18,107 nt of DNA, from NCBI GenBank assembly GCA_027578815.1, contig JANBTH010000402.1, positions 1-18,107 of the forward strand. Direction: 5' to 3'. Both the position numbers and the translations under genes were made by a program. Position 1 is the first letter of the stretch. Every line of letters begins with the position of its first letter. Below are positions 9,501-18,107 of this stretch, piece after piece. The DNA is from Coemansia sp. RSA 1804 (lineage: Eukaryota; Kickxellomycota; Kickxellomycetes; Kickxellales; Kickxellaceae). The notes under the pieces were generated by a model, which did not search any database, had not been told where the DNA came from, and worked only from the letters and a program-made list of their open reading frames with translations.

Positions 9501-12128
9501 CCGCCGACAATTCTGATGTTTGGTGACTCTTGGAAGCTTCCTGCTGTGGATTCAGGCGATGCCTCTGCTCAAACAATTGATGGTGGCAGCGACACGCTTT
9601 CAGCAATGCCACGAATATCAGTTTCTGTGTCGCCTTCGGATATACCTGGAATGGGCGGCGATAGCGACGACATGAGTTTCAGCGGCGCATGTGGCCGGCC
9701 GCTGGTCTCATCAGTATCATCCGCAGAGACACGCACTTATCAACTCGAATGGCTTGCCCAGCCAGAGCCAACGCCCAATCCAAAGGCACATGTTCCGCAC
9801 AATCCAGTGTTGCCAGTGCGGCAGCCGCAGGAGGGAGAGTCGGTCACTGGGCGCTATGTTGCGAAGCAGCTGTTTATCAACGACGTGGACGAGAAGCGCA
9901 AAAGGGTTTCTGTCAAGGTCAGAGTCCATGACCCGTCAGGCCAGCTAATGTTGAACGAGTTTGACTCACGCCCGATCAAGGTCATCAGCAAGCCATCGAA
10001 GAAACGCCAGAGCGTAAAGAACGTTGATCTGTGCATCCACCATGGCTCCACCGTGTCTCTTTTCAACCGCCTGCGGTCCCAGACAGTGTCTACAAAGTAT
10101 TTAGGTGTGACACGTTCAATGTCTGTTGGCGGCCCGCGCCCCTTCTGGTTCCCAGCTCTCGGAGAGGGATCCAAGTTGGCAATGCAGTCGGGCAGCAACG
10201 GACGGGTATCGGGTACTGCAAACAACACGACATTTGTCGCTCGCAACTCTGTGTGGGATCCGTTTATCATTTGGATTGTCGATACACATCTGGGCCAGAA
10301 AGAGATTGATGCTTTTAACACACGCATTGCCGAAAATCCAACGCCTGTTCCAGGCTACCCAACGCCACCCACGTTTGCACTGCACCCGCAGTGTCCGCCA
10401 GACTTTGACTCTAGCAACGGCAACTCCGACGAGCAGGAGGGTCTTGGCGGAAGCTGCGGTAACAGCATCAACGGCGACATTGCGGGACAGCCCCAGCCAA
10501 GAGCTCCGATTCCCATTCTCTACAACCAGCCTGTTATACTGCAGTGTGTCAGCACGGGAATGTGCTCGCCAGTGCTTACCCTGCGCAAGGTCGAAAAGGG
10601 CAGCATTGCAGTGGGATCCTTCTACGGCCGCGACCACAGCCGCGATGTGCTTGGTGATCCGGTTTCGCAGCTGCACAAGGTCGCTTTTGAGGTGCGCGTT
10701 CAAACGCTGGAGGAGCTTCCGGCGGTGACAGTCACGCCTGCCGGACTCAACACTCGCGTTGGATCCTACTTAACGTGTATGGGCGACATTGTTGGATTAA
10801 ATTCCACTTGCGATGGCCGCCAGCTTACTGGCGATCCTTCGAGCGGGAGCAAGCCAAGCGGTGCTCGGGCAGCGGCGTCTGGGAATGGCCGGAAACAGCC
10901 AAAAGACAGCACCTCCGCTGGAACGACGTCGTGGGCGGAGGACGTGGGCGATAATGCGGTGTGGACTGTTGTTGGCACTGATTGCGCAATCTACCGCTTT
11001 GATTACCCAGACGAGTCAGAAATAATCGAACGCCTTCACAAGCCCATCTCTGTTCACAGCAACAATGCCGCAAGTGCTTCTGCAGCGGCATCGGTGGGTT
11101 CCATGTTGGCACAGACGCCGCTGAATTTGCCTCCAACGCCAACTTCGCCTCATGTCGTGCAGGATTACTCGCACCACATGCACCAGCATGGGCCCGGCTT
11201 TTCGTTGGACATGATGCTGGGTGGCCAAACCGCGACGGCTGTTTCGTCAGGCGTGAGTTCTGATTTTGACAATGCGAGGGCCCTAGATGCGTCGTTTGCA
11301 GCCGCAATGTATGGCATTTCTGCTTCCGGTATGGACAACGGTCTGGCGCCCCATCTTCTTTCGTCACATCCCCAGATAATGCATTCAGCTGTTGCCGTTG
11401 ACACGGAAAAACTGTTTGGCATCAGCAGTGGCAATGTCGCAAACACCATTGTTAGGCACCCAGGACATGTTTCTGCGGAGCAGCCAAGCCCATCGGTAGT
11501 TGGCGACGGCTTGATCCCAATAGTCTTTAAATCCACTGTTCAGCACCCACCTGCTATCAATCCGCTGTGTCGTGACAACAGCAGCGCCGGCGGCATGCAA
11601 GTCGTTGCCGAGCGTGCAGTGGTTACAATCCAGGGCCTTAATTTCACCCCCGACATGGTTATGCTGTTCGATGGGAGATGCTCCCTTTACACAGAGTTCA
11701 AGTCGCCCGAAAGCATTGCGTGTTTGGGGCCGTTGCCATCGGAATTTTCCGATGTTTTGGCACTAAAGTCAGCGACCGATAAGGATGGGTGTTCTGCCAG
11801 CTCCCACTGCTCGGCCAGCAATAACAGCAGCAAGAGGCAGCACCATCCATCGTCTCCAAGCATCAGCGACTCATCCTCGCCATTGCAGGATGCGAGTAGC
11901 GATGATGCCGAATCTTTTACGCAGATGGAGCAGCACGATTCGCTACGCACACAGCGCGCATCGTCTGCCGAATCAACAGTGTCGTCCAGTGCCGCCACGC
12001 TAAACAGCAACAGCAGTGTCTTGTCAAAGGGATCAAAAAGGACGCTAAAGATCCCGATCTACTTGTCGCGGAATGGAGGAGCAGGCCCGACCTTCAAAAC
12101 TGGCCAGTTCTATACAATGCACCTTTAG
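6594..12128 (+). CDS. CSL-family transcription factor (RBP-J/Su(H)/LAG-1-like), two exons
   Basis: Join 6594-7240 and 8342-12128 for 1,477 residues. CSL proteins are nuclear factors binding GTGGGAA-type DNA; fission yeast has Cbf11 and Cbf12, and no Notch pathway exists in fungi. Residues 1-570 are a Ser/Asn/Ala-rich, probably disordered N-terminus with basic RARKRR (65-70), nine Ala (240-248), eight His (273-280) and KKSRKR (510-515), both basic clusters being possible nuclear signals. The RHR-N domain begins near 580 with KSYGTEKRF (591-599) then CPPP, and ends at VISKPSKKRQSVKN (763-776). The beta-trefoil has RLRSQTVSTKYLGV (792-805), the DNA-contacting motif in which an Arg mutation (R218H in mouse RBP-J) abolishes binding, then LRKVEKG (963-969), DPVSQLHK (988-995) and WTVVGTD (1090-1096). 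RHR-C (IPT/TIG) has GLNFTP (1314-1319) and ends at the C-terminus. Low-complexity insertions enlarge all three domains, so the protein is about three times as long as human RBPJ. ATG 6594 is the first in-frame ATG after the TAA at 6516; Met20 is an alternative. Confidence 0.93.
7241..8341 (+). other. Long intron of the CSL gene
   Basis: The donor GTAAGT (7241-7246) follows codon fragment GA. The acceptor TTTAG (8337-8341) follows a T-rich tract, and the next base G completes a GAG codon, so the frame continues exactly into the CSL exon. The exon-2 frame has no ATG until 8376, and the exon-1 frame stops at 7242-7244 if unspliced, which supports splicing. Branch-point-like CTAAC and CTAAA occur near 8234 and 8278. 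At 1,101 nt this is very long for a fungal intron. No gene or RNA is recognisable inside it, though it could hold regulatory sites or an internal promoter. A second in-phase acceptor CAG ends at 8350. Confidence 0.82.
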
Positions 12129-13404
12129 TGCGTCTATGGCCCGCATTGCATCTGCAATGAAAATATCAACTTTTTCTCTACTTTTTTTTATTTATACCCC
12201 TTTACGGTATTTCTTGTCTTTTGTTTTGCAATCAATTTTTTTACTTGCAGGTTATTTGATGCCACCATCATAATTTGGCTGTGGAGACAAACAGCACAAA
12301 GGCAGGAATGTTTACAATACTCGCGAAATGTAAACGCCAGGCCACGCTTTCTACTATCTACTGTGAATGCTGCCAGAACTGGCGCATGCTACCAGAAATG
12401 GTGGAGTGGCAGGATGATTTGACTACAGCTGTTGTGTAGGTTCTATAAGCCAGGCTTCTGTTCCAACAAAGAGAGATAATAGACAGATGTTCTAAGCCTC
12501 TTTTGCGCACGCAGTCGACTGCCAATATCAAATATGGAAAACAGACGCAGTGTGGAAAATATGTGCCATTTTGTGGCGAGAGGAGAATAGAATCAAATGC
12601 CGCACATCCAAAACAAGTAAACCACAGACAAGTTCGTATTATCATGTTTCTCCGCCAGAAAGGCACTAGCATGTTTTTTGCGCTGGTTTGCAGGCGCAAG
12701 AGTAGCATGGACACCGTTTGGTTTTGTTGGCTTGTTTGTTTTTGGCAGACGAAAAACCATCACCCACCACACTGTGGCCATTGTTCAGAACATTGGTGGA
12801 AATAATACGTAGTAAAATGATAAAGGAGGACTATGCATACAGAAAAAGCAAAGATGTTAGGGCGTAAAGAGGGGCCGCTGGTGTGGAGTACTCGTGTTTT
12901 CCCCTTCTTCAAACCAAACCTCCTGAACAAAGAGAACAAAGAAATAAAGATGGCAAAAGATGCTAGACAAAAGAAATACGCATGTGTGACCATTTACAGC
13001 TGCTTGAAAAGGAGGCTGTTCGCTAACAAAGAACATTTGCTTTTTTCTTGTCAGACCTTCTGCTATTTTCGATGCTGTCTAAAGCACCAACTAAGAAAAT
13101 GAAAATAAAGCGAAGGCGTGGCTTTACACCTGAAACGGAAATATTTAATGCCAGCAAACTGGCACTCGTCTCTTCTTCTCTCTACCATATTCCAGTTTTA
13201 TCTTTACACAGTAGTCACTTTCATCTCCACAGCCAGTTTTGGTCCCCCGCTTTCGTCTTCTTGCAAAATACTTGTCCCGTTCTGTGCCGTTAAAGCTAAA
13301 TAGAAAATAAAACCCGGGGGTAGCTTTATTTTATATTGTTCTGTTGTCGTATAGGTGTACAAAAGACAATTTAAGTTCATCGACTTACGTAAACACACAC
13401 AAAT
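12129..13404. other. Intergenic region after the CSL gene
   Basis: No protein is recognisable on either strand. Just after the CSL stop, a TTTTTCTCTACTTTTTTTTATTTATA stretch (split here as runs of T with TATTTATA) near 12170-12197 is the likely 3' end region of the CSL mRNA, although no exact AATAAA is close by. The rest is A/T-rich with short, unsupported open frames. The part from 13145 to 13388 contains the candidate antisense exon and intron described in the findings. Confidence 0.45.
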
Positions 13405-13599
13405 ATGTCGGCGCTAGGTATATTGCCGCAGTCTTTCCACCGTATTGGGCTTCGGCGGAGCCTAATGCGCCTGTTTCGACGGAATAGCGCGCGCAAAAGC
13501 AGCAAGCACAGTGGCATGGGGCAGTTTTGTCCAAACTGCGGAGCACATTTTTTGCTGGAGATGACATTTGCCCGCCACATGTACGAGTGCTCTGGCTGA
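13405..13599 (+). CDS. Small protein with a C-terminal C2HC zinc finger
   Basis: An ATG opens a 64-residue frame right after an in-frame TAA (13390-13392). No AG acceptor lies between that stop and the ATG, so the start is fixed. Residues about 15-35 are strongly basic (Arg, Lys, Ser), giving possible nuclear or nucleic-acid-binding character. Residues 42-62 fit the classical finger pattern Cys-x2-Cys-x3-Phe-x5-Phe-x2-His-x3-Cys, that is a C2H2 fold with the last His replaced by Cys. The protein ends two residues later. The segment is more GC-rich than its flanks, and an AATAAA lies about 190 nt downstream (13785-13790). I do not recognise a family and one finger alone seldom specifies DNA sequence. 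A spliced antisense frame overlaps it, but the finger pattern favours this strand. Confidence 0.5.
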   Translation: MSALGILPQSFHRIGLRRSLMRLFRRNSARKSSKHSGMGQFCPNCGAHFLLEMTFARHMYECSG

Positions 13600-15008
13600 G
13601 CAAGCGGTCCCTATATTCTACATTTTGCATTCGAGGAAGGAAGGGGGTCATATAATTTTGTCTTTGTGCTTGACATCTTTTTTTTGCATGCCAGGCGGGT
13701 TTTTCTTGTATTGTTTTTGGTTCTTTTACGTGCACTATTTGTTTCATATGCTCTTCTTTGTGAACTGTTTTTTTTCTCACCGTAAATAAATTCACATTTA
13801 CTCACAACAATAACATAATGTCAGTAAGAGTAAAGGTTGTCATGCTAGACATTGCTGCTCCTCGTTTCGTGTCCCTATGACCTCTTCTTCGTCATTGCAG
13901 AATTAATGGAAAATCGTCTAAACCCATCTTTTTTCAGTGCTAAACTTTCAAGCAAGAAAATAGAAAAATAACGAGATCATCCCTTGGTCAATGCATGGTG
14001 AGATTTTGTCACACGCGTTCCGTTTTGTGTCTTCTTTATGTTCCTTGGGGAAGTGGCCCATGGAATTGGAGTTGCCACTAATCTTTCTTTGCATCTGCAG
14101 ATAAAATTTTCCATCTCGTTTTGACACAAGCGAGCGATTTGCGCTGCACCTGTAGCATGGAATGTCTTGTCCCATGCACACGGTTGGTGCCATCCAGTGT
14201 AGAAGATAATATCCCAATCGAGCAGGACCGCCTCTTATTTTGGAATGCTGTTGTATTTTACTTGCCCTTTTACTGTATATGACTTGCCAATCCTTCGGAC
14301 TTCAGCAACATTCCGTATAATATGGAAATAAAAGGGAAATCCATCATAGAATGACTGATTGCAGGTGTGTGCAAGATAGAAGATGAATAAAAAATACAAG
14401 CACGATCGGCGTCTAGTGCAATGTTGGTACTGAGCCGCCGTCCGAAAGCAAAAGACTAAAAGTACTTTAATGTAGATACGAAATGTTGCTTCTTTTTTTG
14501 CCATCTTTAGACATGTGGGTTAGCAACAACGTTTCAGTCATAGATCTTCTCACGCATTGCTCGAAAAGGATAGAGAAAATGGCAAACTAGTGCAACACGA
14601 GGACAATCGAGAGAGAAATATACAAATTAGGGAACAATGCAAACAAAAGGGATGCCAGTGCTCGGAAGGTTAGGCAGTAGGCGCTGTATTGTGGCTCGCT
14701 TACAAGTAGCATACACGGAATATAAAAAGAGCAAGGGAGAGGAATGGCCGAATGTGCTGAATACCCATTGTCCTGTATGGCTCCTCTCCCACACGCAATA
14801 CCAGCATCTCCTTTATTTTTATCGACTAGCAAAGTTGCCGTATCTATAAACATTCTTTGATAATTGCAATAACGCGTTGTATAATCGGCTACTTCAAGAA
14901 GCAAGCGTCATTGCTGCTAATCAAGCACAAAATAACAAATATAGTAATATCAAACAAGCCTAACAACGCCGTTTAGCTGCAAACCGACCCATTAATTTAC
15001 CATCTAAG
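13600..15008. other. Intergenic region with probable MFS promoter
   Basis: No gene is supported here. AATAAA at 13785-13790 is a plausible poly(A) signal for the small zinc-finger gene. Minus-strand open frames at about 13950-14220 and 14235-14500 lack any family feature. Upstream of the MFS gene there is TATAAAAAG at 14721-14729 and TATAAA at 14845-14850, about 290 and 160 nt before its ATG, and a GATAA at 14859-14863. GATA factors control Dal5-type permeases in other fungi, but single GATA sites are frequent by chance. TTCTCAC at 14547-14553 (GTGAGAA on the minus strand) fits the relaxed CSL consensus. Confidence 0.4.
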
Positions 15009-16493
15009 ATGACTGATAACGAAAAGGAAATAGTTGTCGCTTCTGAGACAGGACTGGACAAAGGCGACGTCGTAGTTGTCCCTCAATCGGGGCCCGAGCG
15101 CGAAGCCATTGTCCGGCGACTCAAGCTAAAGCTGGATCTGCGCCTCGTTCCCTATCTCGCGCTTCTCTATCTCTTCAATGCCCTGGACCGTGGAAACATC
15201 GGGAATGCACGTCTGGCTGGCCTGGAAAAAGGCACCCATCTCAAAGGCAACGACTTTTACAACGCCTTGTCCTTCTTCTACTTTGGATACACGATCTCGC
15301 AGATTCCAAACATGTTCATCCTCAAGAAGGTCACGCCTGCGGTGCTTGTCGGCGTGACCATGATTCTGTGGGGAGTCTGCTCAACTTCCATGGCCGCTGC
15401 AAAGAACTACTCTCAGCTCGTCGCGTCGCGCTTCTTCATGGGGATCTTTGAGGCGGGCGTAGGACCAGCAGCACCTATTATCCTGTCGTTTTTCTATCTG
15501 CGTCACGAGCTTGCCTGGCGTACTGCACTCTTCTACGGATCGTCCACCTTTGCTGGCGCTTTTGGCGGGCTGATTGCTTATGGCGTAGCAAAGAACCTGA
15601 CCCACGACAAGTTGGCTCCATGGCAACTGCTCTTTGTCATCGAGGGCATCCCAACCATATTCCTTGGTATCCTCACAATATTCGTGCTTCCAAACTCGCC
15701 CGAGAAGCTCGAGCGCTGGTTTGTCACTCCCGAGGAGAAGCAGGTCGCGATCGAACGCTCTCGCAGCGGCCATAACGCTGACACATCGCTCCTGGACAAG
15801 CGCCAACTGCTAGCTGCACTGAAGGACTACAAGAACTTCTTTACCTGCATAATCTACATAGGACTCAACATCCCGTTGGCTTCATACACGTCATTCCTTC
15901 CTACAATTATCAAGGAGATGGGCTATACGGATGTCAATGCCCAGCTTATGACGGTTCCGCCGTATGCCTGCGCCATCGTCACAGTCTTCTCCGTGTGCTG
16001 GTGCTCTGACCGCACAAGGAACCGCGGATACCATGTTGCTGCAAGCGCCTTGGTCGCATGCATTGGCTACATTCTACTGATTTCGTCAAACAAGCTGGGC
16101 GCCAACTACACCGGAGCATGCTTTGTTGCAATGGGGCTCTACCCGATCATCCCGCTGATGCTCAGCTGGGTCGCCAACAACCACGTCGGCCACATCAAGC
16201 GCGCAATTAGCGTAGCTATGCTGAACACGTTTGGCCAGTGCTTTGCCACTGTAGGCACGCAGATCTACAAAGCAAAGACTGCTCCGCGCTTCTACATGGG
16301 CTACGGCGTCTGTCTCGCCTTCACCGTAGTGATGATCGTGTTCTCGCTTTCTCTTTCGTTTGTTCTGAAGCGCGAGAATGCCCGTCGTGACGCAGCGCAC
16401 GGCGAGCCAAAGGAGCTGACCGCCGAAGAACAGCAGGAGGCAATCAATAGCGGCATCTATGACAACCACCCATCATTCCGTTACTACATCTAG
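15009..16493 (+). CDS. MFS permease, anion:cation symporter (ACS, Dal5/Tna1-like) family
   Basis: This intronless gene encodes a 494-residue plasma-membrane permease, the usual length for the fungal ACS family, which carries allantoate, nicotinate, pantothenate, biotin and other organic anions. About twelve hydrophobic segments are visible, near residues 46-64, 83-103, 110-128, 135-157, 170-192, 206-226, 277-298, 312-332, 342-360, 366-386, 397-417 and 428-452, with a longer central loop at about 228-275. Family motifs include the TM1-end sequence NALDRGNIGNARLAGLEK (57-74), RFFMGIFEAGVGP (141-153) in TM4, CSDRTRNRG (332-340) after TM8, and a C-terminal DNHPSFRYYI like the family's NP-x-FRY ending. 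The substrate cannot be told from sequence. The start is the first ATG, preceded by a 5' A/T-rich leader. It converges with the TAP42 homologue downstream. Confidence 0.93.
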   Translation: MTDNEKEIVVASETGLDKGDVVVVPQSGPEREAIVRRLKLKLDLRLVPYLALLYLFNALDRGNIGNARLAGLEKGTHLKGNDFYNALSFFYFGYTISQIPNMFILKKVTPAVLVGVTMILWGVCSTSMAAAKNYSQLVASRFFMGIFEAGVGPAAPIILSFFYLRHELAWRTALFYGSSTFAGAFGGLIAYGVAKNLTHDKLAPWQLLFVIEGIPTIFLGILTIFVLPNSPEKLERWFVTPEEKQVAIERSRSGHNADTSLLDKRQLLAALKDYKNFFTCIIYIGLNIPLASYTSFLPTIIKEMGYTDVNAQLMTVPPYACAIVTVFSVCWCSDRTRNRGYHVAASALVACIGYILLISSNKLGANYTGACFVAMGLYPIIPLMLSWVANNHVGHIKRAISVAMLNTFGQCFATVGTQIYKAKTAPRFYMGYGVCLAFTVVMIVFSLSLSFVLKRENARRDAAHGEPKELTAEEQQEAINSGIYDNHPSFRYYI

Positions 16494-16683
16494 ATTGCGC
16501 GTTGATAACTGTACACAGGTTTTTCTTATGTATTCTCCCCTATATGTTAGTAACATGGTAAATAATAATATCAATCGGGCACTGCGCAGCATGTGCTATC
16601 CGGCCGCAGTCCTCCCGCCCCTTCAATGTAGTTAATGTATAGAACATGGGTGATTAAGACGCCAAACGTAAACTGCAGACGAT
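16494..16683. terminator. Convergent 3' intergenic region
   Basis: Only 190 nt separate the stop codons of the convergent MFS and TAP42 genes, so both poly(A) sites must lie in this gap or the transcripts overlap. It is A/T-rich around 16530-16575 (GGTAAATAATAATAT), with no exact AATAAA for either strand. No other feature is seen. Confidence 0.5.
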
Positions 16684-17832
16684 CTAGCCCCGGCTGCCAC
16701 CGCGGTTTCCCCATCCTCGGGGGTTGTCATCCTTAAAGTTGTCCCAGTCGCGCTGCTTCATTGTCTCTGCATCGAGCGCTTCGTGGTCATTGTCATTGAT
16801 CTCAGGCTTTGGGTCCGGCTCCTTCCCTCCGCCACTAATGATATTCCCGCGCTCCTTCTCCTGCTCCAAATACTCGTCAACGGTCATAGTTGGCAGTGCC
16901 CAGCCGGGTCGAAACACGCCGTCCTTAATCCGCTGTCGATTGTTGGTAATCACAAATGGCCGTGTTGGTCTGCCGTTCTTGTCAAAGATTGGACGGACTT
17001 GTTGCCCGGTTCTTGGATCGATCTGGCGGGATAGGTCTGAATCCAGCTGCCAGTCGCTTTCATGAGCTCGGTCAGCAGTCCGAGCATCACCAGATACAGA
17101 TTCACTTGTGCGTCGCTTCATTTCTTCCATTTGTTTAGCCATTGCAATTTCATCGCTTATGGCGCTCATATCGTCAACTACCTGATATATCTTTAGGTCA
17201 ATTAGCTTAACCGCGTGCTCGCGTTCTACCTCGTCCATGTCCTCGTCATTTTCACTCTTTGCGCTGTCTCCTAAGGAAAGCTTTGTTTCCAGCTCAGCGA
17301 TTTCCTGCTGCATTGCCCGCATTTGCTTATAGCGGGCTATCTTGTCGTTCCTGCCTTTTCCTGCACTCGCTTGGATTATAGCTTTTGCAGACGGGGCACT
17401 GGGGGTACTCTGCTCCACGCTCTCTGCGTGCCGAGTCAATAGCCTTCTCTCGGCTTCGCTCAGCGGCTTGAATGTCCCAAGCGTGAAGCAGTTTCCGAGA
17501 AACAGTCTGTACTGCTCCTGAGCTTCCTCCAAGACAGATACGCGGTTATCGGGGACATGTAGCTTTTGCAACGCTTCGCCAAGATAGGCATTGACAAGGA
17601 TGAGCTTCAGTTCATTGGTCGAATAGTCATCGGGCGTCTCATTACTGCTAAACAGAGACAAGTGCTGCACCTGAGTGTTACACACCCGCAAGCGCTCCAC
17701 CAAATGTCTTGCCTGCTTTTGATACTCCTCACTACTGGAGGCATGTTCTGAGTTATTGATTGCCCGCAATTCCCGCTGAGCACGTACGAAATTCACCCGT
17801 AGTGAGTCTTGGCTACCGTCCGTTTCGCCCAT
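16684..17832 (-). CDS. TAP42/alpha4 (IGBP1) family PP2A regulatory protein
   Basis: This intronless gene encodes 382 residues, a normal length for the family. TAP42/alpha4 proteins bind the catalytic subunits of PP2A-type phosphatases in the cytoplasm and, in yeast, act downstream of TOR in growth and nitrogen signalling. The N-terminal half (about 1-225) is the helical TAP42 domain. RNDKIARYKQ (161-170) matches the Arg-x-x-Lys-Ile-x-Arg-Tyr-Lys motif, in which basic residues are needed for PP2A catalytic-subunit binding in alpha4. An acidic stretch lies at 192-204. The C-terminal conserved block has GVFRPGW (305-311), LPTMTVDEYLEQ (313-324) and RDWDNFKDDNPRGWGN (361-376), the family signature ending. 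The start is the ATG at 17832. The frame is open for 35 more codons upstream but contains no ATG there, and that part is A/T-rich leader. Confidence 0.95.
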   Translation of the reverse strand: MGETDGSQDSLRVNFVRAQRELRAINNSEHASSSEEYQKQARHLVERLRVCNTQVQHLSLFSSNETPDDYSTNELKLILVNAYLGEALQKLHVPDNRVSVLEEAQEQYRLFLGNCFTLGTFKPLSEAERRLLTRHAESVEQSTPSAPSAKAIIQASAGKGRNDKIARYKQMRAMQQEIAELETKLSLGDSAKSENDEDMDEVEREHAVKLIDLKIYQVVDDMSAISDEIAMAKQMEEMKRRTSESVSGDARTADRAHESDWQLDSDLSRQIDPRTGQQVRPIFDKNGRPTRPFVITNNRQRIKDGVFRPGWALPTMTVDEYLEQEKERGNIISGGGKEPDPKPEINDNDHEALDAETMKQRDWDNFKDDNPRGWGNRGGSRG

Positions 17833-18107
17833 GATTGAGTGTGAGTGATATTTCGATAAAGAAAACAAAAAATGGATATATAGATTCAGAGCTGAGAAAA
17901 GAAATAAAAGTGGAAGAAAGAAAATATAAATTATCACAACACCAGCTAGATTTTAAAGCATAATCAACAACAGAAATATGATGTTCAGAATCCAGCTAAT
18001 CAACTGTATATTTGGCTGATTAGTGGGCTGGGCAATAAATGCAGCAACAGGATCCCACAGAAATGTTGACTGAAGCTTGGAGCATATCTAGTTCCTGCTT
18101 GAACCAG
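17833..18107 (-). promoter_or_regulatory. Upstream region of the TAP42-like gene
   Basis: This A/T-rich DNA precedes the TAP42-like start. On the minus strand it is pyrimidine-rich (TTTCTTTC-type runs) over about 17850-17930, as in other fungal promoters. A TATATA core lies at 17877-17882, about 45 nt before the ATG, and a TTTATATT near 17920-17930. A small inverted repeat CTAATCA / TGATTAG (17996-18002 and 18017-18023) may be chance. No gene is seen before the window ends. Confidence 0.4.

Noticed and set aside
9854..10728. Long frames on either strand inside the CSL exon
   Set aside because: They are shadows of the CSL coding sequence; the CSL frame has the conserved domains.
13948..14504. 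Two minus-strand frames of 89 codons
   Set aside because: One has a Cys-x2-Cys pair, but there is no further motif, splice signal set or coding composition.
17833..17937. 35-codon hydrophobic N-terminal extension of the TAP42-like protein
   Set aside because: It begins with GTG and contains no ATG. TAP42 family members lack a signal sequence, and the stretch is A/T-rich leader.
17996..18023. Short inverted repeat CTAATCA / TGATTAG
   Set aside because: Seven-base arms with a 14-nt loop in A/T-rich DNA are expected by chance.
1..18107. tRNA, rRNA, CRISPR arrays, bacterial operons or transposase genes
   Set aside because: A visual scan found no tRNA T-arm signature, rRNA segment, regularly spaced repeats, transposase or reverse transcriptase motifs. 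A tRNA or covariance-model search was not possible here.

Overview
The window looks like nuclear DNA from a fungus. It carries a CSL-family (RBP-J/Su(H)/LAG-1) transcription factor, an ACS-family (Dal5/Tna1-like) MFS permease and a TAP42/alpha4 PP2A regulator. One gene has a clear GT-AG intron, and upstream regions are rich in C/T. There are no operons or Shine-Dalgarno sites. CSL factors are known from basidiomycetes, fission yeasts and early-diverging fungi, and not from budding yeasts or most filamentous ascomycetes. The low intron density, moderate GC content and wide intergenic spaces suggest an early-diverging lineage such as Kickxellomycotina or Mucoromycota. That placement is inference.

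Layout: 1-6593 is gene-poor. It holds a GGCT-type microsatellite (544-613), a C/T-rich promoter-like block (1131-1950), a decayed long inverted repeat (2053-2295), several exon-like islands flanked by good splice signals, and a second C/T-rich block (5640-6593) just upstream of the CSL gene. The CSL gene runs 6594-12128 (+) with a 1,101-nt intron and encodes a predicted 1,477-residue protein. All three CSL core domains are recognisable, but each is enlarged by low-complexity insertions. After a 1.3-kb gap, 13405-13599 (+) encodes a 64-residue protein ending in a single C2HC zinc finger. The MFS permease (15009-16493, +, 494 aa) and the TAP42 homologue (16684-17832, -, 382 aa) are convergent, with 190 nt between their stop codons.

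The genes do not form an obvious pathway. In budding yeast, Tap42 acts downstream of TOR, which controls nitrogen-regulated permeases of the Dal5 family, so the permease/TAP42 pairing is suggestive but may be chance. The points most worth a second look are the enlarged CSL protein with its long intron and distant upstream splice signals, the 243-bp foldback element, the small zinc-finger ORF with a competing antisense spliced ORF, and a candidate two-exon ORF at 4748-5638.
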